A DNA stretch of 56,034 nt from NCBI GenBank assembly GCA_046047495.1, contig JBJOHV010000082.1:1-56034 (forward strand). Reading direction: 5' to 3'. The position numbers and the translations under genes were made by a program. How positions within the stretch are numbered: position 1 is the first letter of the stretch; the number at the start of each line of letters is the position of its first letter. Below the pieces are notes generated by a model, which was not told the origin of the DNA, ran no database searches, and saw nothing but the letters and a program-made list of their open reading frames with translations. Below are positions 7,653 to 15,965 of the stretch, piece by piece. This DNA is from NORP240 sp046047495. Lineage in GTDB: Bacteria; Pseudomonadota; Gammaproteobacteria; Pseudomonadales; Pseudohongiellaceae.

Positions 7653-8651
7653 GGCCTCGAGCCGGTAATCCATCTCGGCAATCTCTTCCGCGCTGAACGC
7701 ATAGTTGCCGCGACGCGACCTGGTGGTCTTGAATATGCCGCGTTTCTGCAACACGTACAGGCGTACACCGGGGATGAGCTGATCCAGATTCAGCATCAGC
7801 AGCAGCTTGCTGTAACAATCCGCCAGTTCGGCCTGGCGATTCTGCTGATGCAGTTCCCACAGGCTGGCGTAAACATCGCCAAACATGGTGCCGCCGGTCA
7901 TCACGCCATCGGACCCTATGCGCATCTCGTACAGCCACCCCAGGCCAAAGCTGGCTCCTATCACACTTTTTATGGGGTCGGGGCGATGCAGGATCAGCTC
8001 CCGCATGCGTTGCTGCACATTGCCGTATTCCTCCTTGATATAACCGCATTGGGGAAAGTCAGTGGCCAGCCTGACCAGGAAATCCACGGTCAGCTCGATG
8101 TCGGGACCCCCGCTGGTCTGGACGAACACCGGTCGGGCGGTGATGCCGCAAAGGGTCTGGTAATACCGGTAGATGTCGTCGAGGGAGCCGGCGCTGGTGG
8201 GCGGGATGGCGATCATGCCGGCAGGGCCCAGGGTTTCGGCATGACGGGCGTATTCCACCATATCCGCCGTGTCATCGCCCTGCACGCCCAGCACCAGCAC
8301 CATGTCATGGCCACGGGCTGCCTCGGCCAGCACCTCGAAGCCGCGCATTCGTTCCGCCTTGCTGAGATAGCGTTGTTCGCTGGAGTTCTGCGGCCACACC
8401 AGACCCTGCACGCCGCAGCGGGCCAGAAAGCCCACCTGACCGGCCAGATCCTCGTAATCCACTGCGCCATCCTGATCATAAGGAGTGCTGAGGATCATAA
8501 AGACCCCGCGCATGGGATTGGCCGTTTGGACCTGCCCATGGGCGACGGGCAGCAGCAGCAGAGAGCCAAGGGCACCGAGACACTGGCGACGGGTCAGGCG
8601 AAGAGGGGAGGGTGCGACGGGATCGAGGGTCATTCGGCCTGAATCAGTCAT
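7629..8651 (-). CDS. Tat-exported DapA-family aldolase/hydro-lyase homologue
   Basis: The ATG at 8651 has AAAGAGGCGC upstream, giving 340 residues. The N-terminus carries a twin-arginine signal (LRLTRRQCLGALGSLLLLP, Arg21-Arg22) before the catalytic barrel begins near residue 46 (PMRGVFMILSTPYDQDG). The Schiff-base lysine of the dihydrodipicolinate synthase/N-acetylneuraminate lyase superfamily is present (GYIKEE, Lys206). The second hallmark, the Tyr of the usual YN-P motif on strand 5, is replaced (VFVQTSGG). It is therefore a class I aldolase-like barrel, not true DapA, and its substrate is unknown. Export of such an enzyme is unusual. It diverges from an MFS carrier gene, suggesting a link to uptake of the substrate or product. 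Confidence 0.82.
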   Translation of the reverse strand: MTDSGRMTLDPVAPSPLRLTRRQCLGALGSLLLLPVAHGQVQTANPMRGVFMILSTPYDQDGAVDYEDLAGQVGFLARCGVQGLVWPQNSSEQRYLSKAERMRGFEVLAEAARGHDMVLVLGVQGDDTADMVEYARHAETLGPAGMIAIPPTSAGSLDDIYRYYQTLCGITARPVFVQTSGGPDIELTVDFLVRLATDFPQCGYIKEEYGNVQQRMRELILHRPDPIKSVIGASFGLGWLYEMRIGSDGVMTGGTMFGDVYASLWELHQQNRQAELADCYSKLLLMLNLDQLIPGVRLYVLQKRGIFKTTRSRRGNYAFSAEEIAEMDYRLEALRPWMRV

Positions 8652-8741
8652 GGGTATGCGCCTCTTTGTGGGGCTTGCCGTTCTTGTTGTAGACTGCCGG
8701 CATCCTAACACAAGTCTCCGGCAGTCAAAGAACCCCTAGCA

Positions 8742-10004
8742 ATGCCTGATCATGCAGCGCCGACCCTGTTTTACGGCTGGAAAGTCGTCGCGGGCATTCT
8801 GTTCATTCTCACCTTCGCGACGGGGCTGAGTTTCTATAACCATGCGGTGATACTCAACGCGTTGTCGCGGGATCCTGCCTTTACCGTGCAATCAGCTTCC
8901 CTGGCCGTGTCGTTGTTCTTTCTCACAGCCGGATTCGTCGGCATCTGGGTCGCGCGCTTCGTGCAGGAATTCGATGTGCGCTACTGTTTCACCGCCGGTG
9001 CGGTGATCAGCTGTGTGGCACTGACCTCGCTGTCCCTCGTCCACAATGTCTGGCAGCTCTATATCGTCTATATTTTGTTTGGTATTGGTTTCTCGGCTTC
9101 CAATCTCATTCCGGCCACCACCCTGGTCACCCGCTGGTTCCACAAGCGACGGGCCGTGGCCCTGTCGGTGGCTTCCACCGGCCTGTCACTCGGTGGGGTG
9201 GTCATTACGCCGTTGTGTGCCATTCTGGTGGAAAATCTGGGCCTGGCCGCCGCGGCGCCATGGATGGGACTGCTCTATCTGGTCGGTGTGATACCCATGA
9301 CCTGGCTGGTGTTGCGACCCTATCCAGCCACCCTCGGCCTGCTGGCGGATGGGGAACCGGTGCAGGCCGACTCCCCGGCCGTCAGCGGTCCCGAGGTGCC
9401 AGCTGCATCCCTGCACGTCGGCATTGCCCTGGCGGAAGCCCGCCGCAGTCGCTTCTTCTGGGGCATGAGCCTGTCCTATATTTTCCTGATGCTGGCCCAG
9501 GTGGGAGGAATTTCCCACCAGTATGGCTTGGCCTTGGAACTGCTGAATGAAGCCCAGACTGCCATCGTGGTGGCCATCATCCCGGTTGCCAGCATCATCG
9601 GGCGCCTGGTGGGTGGCCGCCTGGTGGATCAGTTTTCCACCCGCCGGTTTGCCATCGCCATGATGGTGTTGCAGGTGGTGTCACTGGCCCTGCTGGCGGG
9701 CGGTTTTAATATCATCAGTCTCTGCCTGGGTCTGGCCTTGTTTGGTATCACTGTCGGCAACCTGCTCATGTTGCAGCCCTTGTTGATTGCGGAAGCCTTC
9801 GGCGTCAGGGACTACCCGCGCATCTTTTCCCTGAGCAATCTGATGACCTCCTGGGGCACCGCCAGCGGCCCACTGCTGCTGGGTGCGGTTTATGCTGCCA
9901 CCCAGAATCACTACGGGATGGCCTACGGAGTCGCGGGTATCGCCGGCCTGCTGGGGTTGGTGTTTTTTCTTGGCGGCGGCAGGATGGGCAAAGTCCATGA
10001 CTGA
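8742..10004 (+). CDS. Major facilitator superfamily transporter
   Basis: A 420-residue inner-membrane carrier with 12 predicted helices in two bundles of six and a central loop at about 200-225. LFYGWKVVAGILFILTFATG at the N-terminus and the loop 2-3 segment are typical of the monocarboxylate/oxalate-formate-type MFS group; RWFHKRRAVALSVASTGLSLGG matches the TM4-5 region of that group. A small organic acid is the likely substrate class, but this is inferred from the family only. It is transcribed away from the Tat-exported DapA-like gene, with 90 bases between their starts, and overlaps slyX by 8 bases. Confidence 0.87.
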   Translation: MPDHAAPTLFYGWKVVAGILFILTFATGLSFYNHAVILNALSRDPAFTVQSASLAVSLFFLTAGFVGIWVARFVQEFDVRYCFTAGAVISCVALTSLSLVHNVWQLYIVYILFGIGFSASNLIPATTLVTRWFHKRRAVALSVASTGLSLGGVVITPLCAILVENLGLAAAAPWMGLLYLVGVIPMTWLVLRPYPATLGLLADGEPVQADSPAVSGPEVPAASLHVGIALAEARRSRFFWGMSLSYIFLMLAQVGGISHQYGLALELLNEAQTAIVVAIIPVASIIGRLVGGRLVDQFSTRRFAIAMMVLQVVSLALLAGGFNIISLCLGLALFGITVGNLLMLQPLLIAEAFGVRDYPRIFSLSNLMTSWGTASGPLLLGAVYAATQNHYGMAYGVAGIAGLLGLVFFLGGGRMGKVHD

Positions 10005-10239
10005 CCCGGACCAGGATCGCCTGTTGCTGGAGTTGCGAGCCCAGATCGAGGACCTGCAGGCCCGTGTGGTGTTTCAGGATGATGCATTGCTGCAATTGGA
10101 TGAGGTGGTCATCGGCCAGGCGGCGCGCCTGGACAGCTTGCAACGACAGGTGGCGGAGTTGCTGGAGAAACTCGACCGCTTGCGGGATGAGCGGAATCTG
10201 GAGCCGCGGCCCGGGGACGAGAAACCGCCCCATTACTGA
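9997..10239 (+). CDS. slyX: SlyX family coiled-coil protein
   Basis: An 80-residue protein starting at ATG 9997, overlapping the MFS stop by 8 bases and so translationally coupled. It is almost entirely one charged coiled coil (LELRAQIEDLQARVVFQDDALLQLDEVV, then ARLDSLQRQVAELLEKLDRL) and ends with a Pro-rich PPHY, the C-terminal hallmark of SlyX (72 residues in E. coli). The function of SlyX is unknown. The longer open frame beginning upstream in this phase lies within the MFS gene and is not real. Confidence 0.9.
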   Translation: MTDPDQDRLLLELRAQIEDLQARVVFQDDALLQLDEVVIGQAARLDSLQRQVAELLEKLDRLRDERNLEPRPGDEKPPHY

Positions 10240-10282
10240 GTCGCGACACATAGTCTGCGGCAAAGCAAGTCGCCGTACCACT

Positions 10283-10311
10283 TTGACTCATAACATCATA
10301 ATTCGTTACAT
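10283..10311 (+). promoter_or_regulatory. Possible sigma-70 promoter for the secreted protein gene
   Basis: TTGACT (10283-10288), 17 bases, then TTACAT (10306-10311) in an AT-rich stretch unlike its surroundings. It would give a leader of about 115 bases for the gene at 10434. Confidence 0.35.
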
Positions 10312-10433
10312 ATTAGCGCCTAGACTCTGCGATTGATCGCGTTTATCCTTGCCTACCTGTTTGTCGGGGCACCAAATTAATAACCATGATCATGCCCCGG
10401 TCTGGTAGGACATTTCGTCTGGAGAGGATATAA

Positions 10434-11378
10434 ATGAACAAGAATTTTTCATTCGCCGTCATGGCCGTCGCTCTGCTGTTTGCCTCGGTGGCGCAAGCCC
10501 AATTGCCCGATCTCAATGCCAGGAACCGATTTCTGACCCTGAGCCCGGGGACCGGTCTGCCGATCATCCCCGTGCTGGAAGGTTGGTACGACAACGAAGA
10601 CGGCACTGTCACGGCTTCCCTGGGCTATCACAATCGCAACAATGAGGATCTGGATATTCCCATCGGGCCCAATAATTTCATCGAGCCGGAACGTTTCAAC
10701 GGCATGCAGCCCACCCATTTCCAGTCGGGCCGCGACACCGGTGTGTTCACCATTACCATCCCTGCGGACATGGTAGCGGCAGGTGAAGATGTGTGGTGGA
10801 ACATCAAGGTCGGCGAGGCCGAAGTGCTGCGGGTTCCGGCGCGCAAGACCAACGGCGCCTACCAGCTGGACCGCAATCCCCGTCCACAGGGCACGGTCGA
10901 GCCCACTGGCTGGGTCTATGAGGATGGCCCCAGAGGCGCTGGCCCCGAGGGTGTCACCGAGGATTATCGTGGCCAGGCGCGGGTCGGTACCCCCGTTGCC
11001 CTCAGCGTGCATGCGGACGACACCTCCTTCCGTGATCCGGAAGATCCCCGTTTCGCTGCGCCCCTCAACCTGCGCATGTCCTGGTACAAGCACCAGGGTC
11101 CGGGCGCAGTGGAATTCACCCGCCATGAGAATCATCCGGCTGTTGAGCGTCCACAGGGTGAGCGCCCGCGTCGGGGTGAATTCCCCGGCAACAACAATGT
11201 GCCCAACGTGGTGATCCTGCCGGAACCCCGTGGTACCGGCACTGTGTATGCCTCGTTTTCCGAACCCGGCGACTACGTGATCCGTACGGTCATCGACAAC
11301 TGGAATGCCCCGGACAGCTCCGAAGGCAACCAGTGCTGCTGGACCAATATCTATACCCGGGTGACGGTCACTCCGTAG
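10434..11378 (+). CDS. Secreted protein of unknown function with C-terminal CCWTN motif
   Basis: A 314-residue protein with GGAGAGG eight bases before ATG and a clear Sec signal peptide (cleavage after VAQAQ, about residue 23). The mature protein is rich in beta-strand-forming segments. Its C-terminal part (FSEPGDYVIRTVIDNW, then GNQCCWTNIYTRVTVTP) looks like an immunoglobulin or PKD-like beta sandwich; the vicinal Cys-Cys-Trp is its most distinctive feature. The middle holds a disordered stretch (PAVERPQGERPRRGEFPGNN). I do not recognise a named family. It is followed by a terminator and then by two secreted cytochrome/copper monooxygenase genes on the same strand, so a shared periplasmic role is possible. 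Confidence 0.75.
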   Translation: MNKNFSFAVMAVALLFASVAQAQLPDLNARNRFLTLSPGTGLPIIPVLEGWYDNEDGTVTASLGYHNRNNEDLDIPIGPNNFIEPERFNGMQPTHFQSGRDTGVFTITIPADMVAAGEDVWWNIKVGEAEVLRVPARKTNGAYQLDRNPRPQGTVEPTGWVYEDGPRGAGPEGVTEDYRGQARVGTPVALSVHADDTSFRDPEDPRFAAPLNLRMSWYKHQGPGAVEFTRHENHPAVERPQGERPRRGEFPGNNNVPNVVILPEPRGTGTVYASFSEPGDYVIRTVIDNWNAPDSSEGNQCCWTNIYTRVTVTP

Positions 11379-11407
11379 GGCGTCAGCCAAGCCATATGGT
11401 CAGCCTG

Positions 11408-11430
11408 AAAGCCCCGGATTCCGGGGCTTT
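11408..11430 (+). terminator. Terminator-like palindrome
   Basis: A perfect inverted repeat, AAAGCCCCGGA/TTCCGGGGCTTT, after the stop at 11378. Only three T follow, so termination may be partial and allow read-through into the copper monooxygenase genes. Confidence 0.65.
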
Positions 11431-11563
11431 CTGCTTCTGGAGGCAGGAACTGTAATAAATCGTGATTTTTAGTGGAAGCGGTGGACATTTGCCCAAATGA
11501 TCATTACATTCTGGCGGTGTTTATCTAAAAAAATCGGCCTTTTGAGGCTTCGAGGAGAGGAAC

Positions 11564-12949
11564 ATGAAGAAATTGCATTGGAATCAGTGGCAGCGCGTGC
11601 CCGTCGCCAAGTTGGGACTGGCTGTGTTTGCCGCACTGGGTTTCCAGGCTGCGCAGGCGCAAACCGGCAACCTGGCGATCGATGCTGGACAGGAAATCAC
11701 CTACGCTGAGCACGTAGCTCCGATCATCAATGACAATTGCGTCGTGTGCCATCGCGAAGGCGGCGTTGGTCCCATGCAATTCACCAACTACGATCAGATC
11801 CGCCCCTGGGCACCTCTGATCGAGTACAAGGTCGCCCGTCGGGAGATGCCTCCCTACGCCTACGACCAGCACATCGGCATCCAGGATCTGAAGGGTGACT
11901 GGCGCCTGAAGCAGGAAGACATCGACACCATCGTGGCCTGGGTTAAGCAGGGCGCGCCGGAAGGCGAATACCCCAGCGACTTCCAGGTCGCCCAGATTCC
12001 TGACGATACCGTTTGGAACTTCGAAAAAGAACTTGGTGAGCCGGATCTGATCCTGCCCTCCACGCCCATCGACGTTCCCGCTAACGGTAACGACATGTGG
12101 CACCGTCCCTATGTCATGACCGGCACCACCACCGATCGCTGCATCAAAGCGGTACAGGTGAAGCCCCGTGGCGAAGCCAAGACCGTTATCCACCACGCCA
12201 ACTCCGACGTGCAGGTCATGAACGAGCAGGGTGAGTGGGAAGAATTTGGTCAGCTGACCGAATACGCCATGGGCAAGTGGGGCGAGCAAATGCCGGAAGG
12301 CGTGTGCCGAACCCTGCCGGCCAATGCCCGCGTCCAGTGGGACATCCATATATTCCCGGGCGGACTGGGTGCCACGGCACCGGGCGCTTTGCTGGAAGAC
12401 AACGTGGTTGAAATCGGCCTGTGGCTGCACCCGGAAGGTTACGAGCAGGTTGCCAAGTACAAGCAGGACCTGCGGCTGTATCGCCAGGAGCCCAATCAGG
12501 GTGAAATGGTCATTCCGCCCCACGGCTACCTGATGACCCAGGGCTTCCACAGCTTCGATCACCCGGTACGTGTTGACAGCTTCCAGCCCCACGGCCACCT
12601 GCGTATGCGAGCGGCCTCCCTGGAAATCTTCTATCCGGCCACCGGTCGAACGGAAGCCATCAGCCAGATTTCCAACTGGAGCGCCACCTGGCACCACAGC
12701 CACATCTATAACCCGGATGTCGCCCCGCTGCTGCCCGCCGGCGCAGTACTGGTAGTCAAGCAGTGGTACGACAACACGGCTGACAACCCCAATAACCCGG
12801 ATCCGGACCAGTTCGTAGTCGGCGGTAGCCGTACTGCTGACGAAATGGCCCACTCCTGGATTGCCATCACCCACCTGGACCAGGAAGGCTATGACCAGCT
12901 CCTGGCAGAGCGCCAAGAGAAAGAGCAGCGCGCTCTGGCTGGCAACTGA
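11564..12949 (+). CDS. Secreted cytochrome c - copper type II monooxygenase-like fusion protein (first paralogue)
   Basis: A 461-residue protein with GGAGAGG before ATG and a signal peptide ending near AQAQT (residue 34). Residues 45-135 form a c-type cytochrome: CVVCH at 59-63 and a likely axial Met95 in REMPPY. The rest resembles the two-domain PHM/DBM copper monooxygenases: paired His210-His211 (TVIHHAN) and His262 (WDIHIF) as a CuH-like site, His343-x-His345 (QPHGHLRM) and Met428 (TADEMAH) as a CuM-like site. The stretch YDNTADNPNNPDP is typical of bacterial members of this fold. The reaction is unknown; the heme domain probably feeds electrons to copper in the periplasm. A near-copy follows at 13143. 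Confidence 0.82.
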   Translation: MKKLHWNQWQRVPVAKLGLAVFAALGFQAAQAQTGNLAIDAGQEITYAEHVAPIINDNCVVCHREGGVGPMQFTNYDQIRPWAPLIEYKVARREMPPYAYDQHIGIQDLKGDWRLKQEDIDTIVAWVKQGAPEGEYPSDFQVAQIPDDTVWNFEKELGEPDLILPSTPIDVPANGNDMWHRPYVMTGTTTDRCIKAVQVKPRGEAKTVIHHANSDVQVMNEQGEWEEFGQLTEYAMGKWGEQMPEGVCRTLPANARVQWDIHIFPGGLGATAPGALLEDNVVEIGLWLHPEGYEQVAKYKQDLRLYRQEPNQGEMVIPPHGYLMTQGFHSFDHPVRVDSFQPHGHLRMRAASLEIFYPATGRTEAISQISNWSATWHHSHIYNPDVAPLLPAGAVLVVKQWYDNTADNPNNPDPDQFVVGGSRTADEMAHSWIAITHLDQEGYDQLLAERQEKEQRALAGN

Positions 12950-12982
12950 CATAACGGGTCTTTCAAGACCCTGGTAACAAAC

Positions 12983-13016
12983 AAGCGGGGGGCCGGAAAG
13001 CCCCCCGCTTTTTTTT
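12983..13016 (+). terminator. Rho-independent terminator
   Basis: A strong stem, GCGGGGGGC/GCCCCCCGC, is followed by eight T between the two paralogues. Each paralogue therefore probably has its own transcript. Confidence 0.92.
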
Positions 13017-13142
13017 GCCTGGGAAATTGACCTGTTCGATACGTTGCCGGCTATTTCCCTACAAACCCACTGGACATTGGCATTTCCTGTCGATAGATTT
13101 TAGGAGGTTAGTCAACCAGCACGTCCACTGAAAGGAGGGATA

Positions 13143-14525
13143 ATGAAAAAAATAGCCAAAACAACCTCGAATCAGGCTTGGGCCGGACTGATAGCCTTGG
13201 CCTTTTCCGGGGTACACGGCGCCGCTTTGGCGCAGTCAGATACACTCGCCATTGACGCCGGCCAGCCGCTCACTTACGCGGAACACGTTGCCCCCATCAT
13301 CAATGAGAATTGCGTGGTCTGCCATCGCGAAGGTGGAATTGCTCCCATGCAATTCACCAACTATGACCAGATCCGGCCCTGGGCACCCCTGATCCAGTAC
13401 AAGGTGTCGCGCCGGGAAATGCCGCCCTATGCCTATGATCAGCACATCGGCATTCAGGACCTGGTGGGTGACTGGCGCCTCAAACAGGAATACATCGATA
13501 CCATCGTCGCCTGGATAGATCAGGGTGCGCCGGAAGGTACCTATTCGGGAGAAGTCGCCTCTTTTGAACTTCCGGATATGGAAAAATGGAACTTTGAAGA
13601 GCAGTTCGGTCGCGATCCGGACCTGATCCTGCCCTCGGATCCCATCGATGTGCCCGCTAACGGCAACGACATGTGGCACCGTCCCTATGTGATGACCGGC
13701 CTCAACGAAGACCGCTGCATCGCGGCTGTTCAGGTAAAACCCCGGGGTGACTCGAAGACAGTTATCCACCATGCCAACTCGTCCGTGGAAGTCATGAACG
13801 AGCACGGTGAGTGGGAGCGTTACGGCCAATTGACCGAGTACGCCATGGGCAAATGGGGGGAAGCGATACCGGAAGGTGTATGCCGAACCCTGCCTGCCAA
13901 TGCCCGCATCAGCTGGGACATTCACATCTTCCCGGGCGGTTTGGGTGCCACGGCACCAGGCGCTTTGCTGGAAGACAACGTCGTAGAGATCGGCATGTGG
14001 TTGCACCCGGAAGGCTACGAGGACGTGGTCAAGTACAAACAGGATCTGAGCCTGTACGGTCTGTCACCCAGCCAGGGTGAGATGGTCATCCCACCTCACG
14101 GGTATTTGATGACCCAGGGTTTCCACAGCTTCGATCATCCAGTGCGTATCGACAGCTTCCAACCCCACGGCCACCTGCGCATGCGGGCAGCCTCCCTGGA
14201 AATCTTCTATCCCGATACGGGGCGAACCGAGGAGATCAGCCAGATCTCCAACTGGAGCGCTACCTGGCATCACAGCCACATCTACAATCCCGATGTGGCG
14301 CCCCTGTTGCCCGCCGGCGCTGTGCTGATCATCAAGCAGTGGTACGACAACACGGCGGATAATCCCAACAACCCGGATCCGGACCAGTTCGTGGTGGGCG
14401 GTAGCCGCACGGCAGACGAAATGTCCCATGCCTGGATCGCCGTCACTCACCTGGATCAGGAGGGCTATGACAAACTGCTGGCTGAGCGCAAGGATAAGGA
14501 ACAACGCGCCGTGGCCGGCAATTGA
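13143..14525 (+). CDS. Secreted cytochrome c - copper type II monooxygenase-like fusion protein (second paralogue)
   Basis: A 460-residue paralogue of the preceding protein; by eye roughly four residues in five are identical. AAAGGAGGG precedes the ATG. The signal peptide (to about residue 31) differs in sequence, but the heme motif CVVCH (57-61), axial REMPPY, HH pair, WDIHIF, QPHGHLRM and TADEMSH are all kept. Main differences are in the signal peptide and the linker between the heme and copper domains (around GEVASFELPDMEKWNFEEQF), which is one or two residues longer. Keeping every predicted ligand argues that both copies are active. It has its own leader and a shared terminator with the converging gene. 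Confidence 0.82.
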   Translation: MKKIAKTTSNQAWAGLIALAFSGVHGAALAQSDTLAIDAGQPLTYAEHVAPIINENCVVCHREGGIAPMQFTNYDQIRPWAPLIQYKVSRREMPPYAYDQHIGIQDLVGDWRLKQEYIDTIVAWIDQGAPEGTYSGEVASFELPDMEKWNFEEQFGRDPDLILPSDPIDVPANGNDMWHRPYVMTGLNEDRCIAAVQVKPRGDSKTVIHHANSSVEVMNEHGEWERYGQLTEYAMGKWGEAIPEGVCRTLPANARISWDIHIFPGGLGATAPGALLEDNVVEIGMWLHPEGYEDVVKYKQDLSLYGLSPSQGEMVIPPHGYLMTQGFHSFDHPVRIDSFQPHGHLRMRAASLEIFYPDTGRTEEISQISNWSATWHHSHIYNPDVAPLLPAGAVLIIKQWYDNTADNPNNPDPDQFVVGGSRTADEMSHAWIAVTHLDQEGYDKLLAERKDKEQRAVAGN

Positions 14526-14622
14526 CGAACGATGGCCCGGGCCGTCCGCTCTGCGGCGGCCTGGCGCTTTCTGCCCAACGTGTGGTGAGTGCTTGGCCTT
14601 CGATCGAACAATAAATAATCAG

Positions 14623-14660
14623 CAATAAAAAAGGGGGACAGCAGTCCCCCTTTTTTATTG
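14623..14660. terminator. Bidirectional rho-independent terminator
   Basis: The long palindrome AATAAAAAAGGGGGAC-AGCA-GTCCCCCTTTTTTATT lies between two converging stops (14525 and 14675), with A and T runs on both sides, and can end transcripts from both strands. Confidence 0.9.
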
Positions 14661-14674
14661 GCCTTGCTGTTGTA

Positions 14675-15832
14675 TCAGTAGGGCATGGGCAGGTTGGTTA
14701 CGTGGCCAGCTTCCAATGAGGAGCGTGAACGGTTGCGTTCATTGGCCACCATACCGCCCAGGGCCGGTCCGCCCTGATTGAATATGCCGCCTCGTAACAC
14801 AAACAACAGATAGTCTTCCATCTTGTCCAGGTCTTCGGTCTTGTTGGTGTAGTCCTGCACCAGACTGGTGATGAGCGCCTGCTTGTTCATGGCATCCGGA
14901 TGGGCAAGGATATCGCCGATGACGATGCGCAGGGCCGACAGGTTATCCAGAATGATGGCAGCCTCCGGATGGGTGCTGAACAGATTGGGTGCAATGACCG
15001 GAGCGGTGGGAATGTCCGAAGGCAGGGAAACCAGACTGTTGTGCAGTCGGGTGATTTTTTCCAGGTACAAGTCCTCCACCACCGCAATGCCTTCATCCAC
15101 AGTCAGATCGTTACCGGCGCCATGGATGAAAACCTCCAGACTGGCCAGCTGCAACCACTGGGATGCCCAGGTCAGACCGCTGAGTTGGGGAAAGCCGACC
15201 CGGAAGGCATAGGAATGTTCGTGTTTCGACAGCAGGTCGGATGACTTGGGCTGGGTGGGGACGGATAAGTCGTCCACCGACAGATAGTCAGCCACCAGAT
15301 CGTCCACAGCAGTTTTCTTGTCCACCACGGCACCGTTCAGATAGATGTCCATCAGTTCCAGCATGAAGTCACGGCCCCGCTGCAGCACGGCCACCGCACC
15401 TGGCGGAATGGCACCGCTGACGGCCAGTGCCTGATTGGCTTCCTCCGCGTTGTGTTCCCGGCGCAATTGGGCAACCAGGCCACCCGTGGCGCGACTTTCG
15501 AACACCCGATAGGGACCTAACATGGCCAGGTGGTCACCGGCAGTGTGGTAATGGGAACCTTCGGCCGCCCGCAATTCCACCAGGGAATCGCGCAACAGAT
15601 CCTTGCCGATAACCGATTGGGGCGATTGGTCGGTCAGCATCACTTCCTGCAAAACGGCACCGTTGACCACTTCGAAGGCGTTGAAATAATTGGCCAGCTC
15701 GGGAAAACGGAAGGCAACCACGGTGCCGGGGGAGGGAGCCTGGGCCATTACGGCCAGAGGCGTGCACAGCACCCCCATGATCGTGGCTGTGATGAACGCT
15801 GTGCCAAACCTATGCTGAATCTTTCTGATCAT
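14675..15832 (-). CDS. Secreted protein of unknown function, mostly alpha-helical
   Basis: A 385-residue protein with ACGGAGC before ATG and a signal peptide (cleavage after VMAQA, about residue 31). The mature protein is mainly amphipathic helices, with a central histidine-containing segment (KHEHSYAFRVGF) and an acidic early region with His (GSHYHTAGDH). The His-rich segments could bind a metal, but no known site is clear. The general helical-repeat look recalls imelysin-like periplasmic proteins, but I cannot confirm it. It converges on the copper monooxygenase pair, sharing a terminator, and might belong to the same function. Confidence 0.72.
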   Translation of the reverse strand: MIRKIQHRFGTAFITATIMGVLCTPLAVMAQAPSPGTVVAFRFPELANYFNAFEVVNGAVLQEVMLTDQSPQSVIGKDLLRDSLVELRAAEGSHYHTAGDHLAMLGPYRVFESRATGGLVAQLRREHNAEEANQALAVSGAIPPGAVAVLQRGRDFMLELMDIYLNGAVVDKKTAVDDLVADYLSVDDLSVPTQPKSSDLLSKHEHSYAFRVGFPQLSGLTWASQWLQLASLEVFIHGAGNDLTVDEGIAVVEDLYLEKITRLHNSLVSLPSDIPTAPVIAPNLFSTHPEAAIILDNLSALRIVIGDILAHPDAMNKQALITSLVQDYTNKTEDLDKMEDYLLFVLRGGIFNQGGPALGGMVANERNRSRSSLEAGHVTNLPMPY

Positions 15833-15965
15833 TGTGTGCTCCGTAAGTCTCTCACGACGGGGCCGGGTAACAGGTTGCTTGCAAATAAACTGTCACTTTA
15901 TGGGTGTATCGGAAGCATAAAAGCCCCCCCTCGGAAAGTCCATCCTTGCTACCTATTGTTACTTT

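Noticed and set aside
11461..11563. Sigma-54-like motifs before the copper monooxygenase genes
   Set aside because: TGGACATT occurs upstream of both copies, but the GG/GC elements are not spaced as -24/-12 requires.
11525..12952. 475-codon antisense frame opposite the first monooxygenase gene
   Set aside because: It is duplicated in part in the paralogue as expected from mirrored codons, and lacks a ribosome site.
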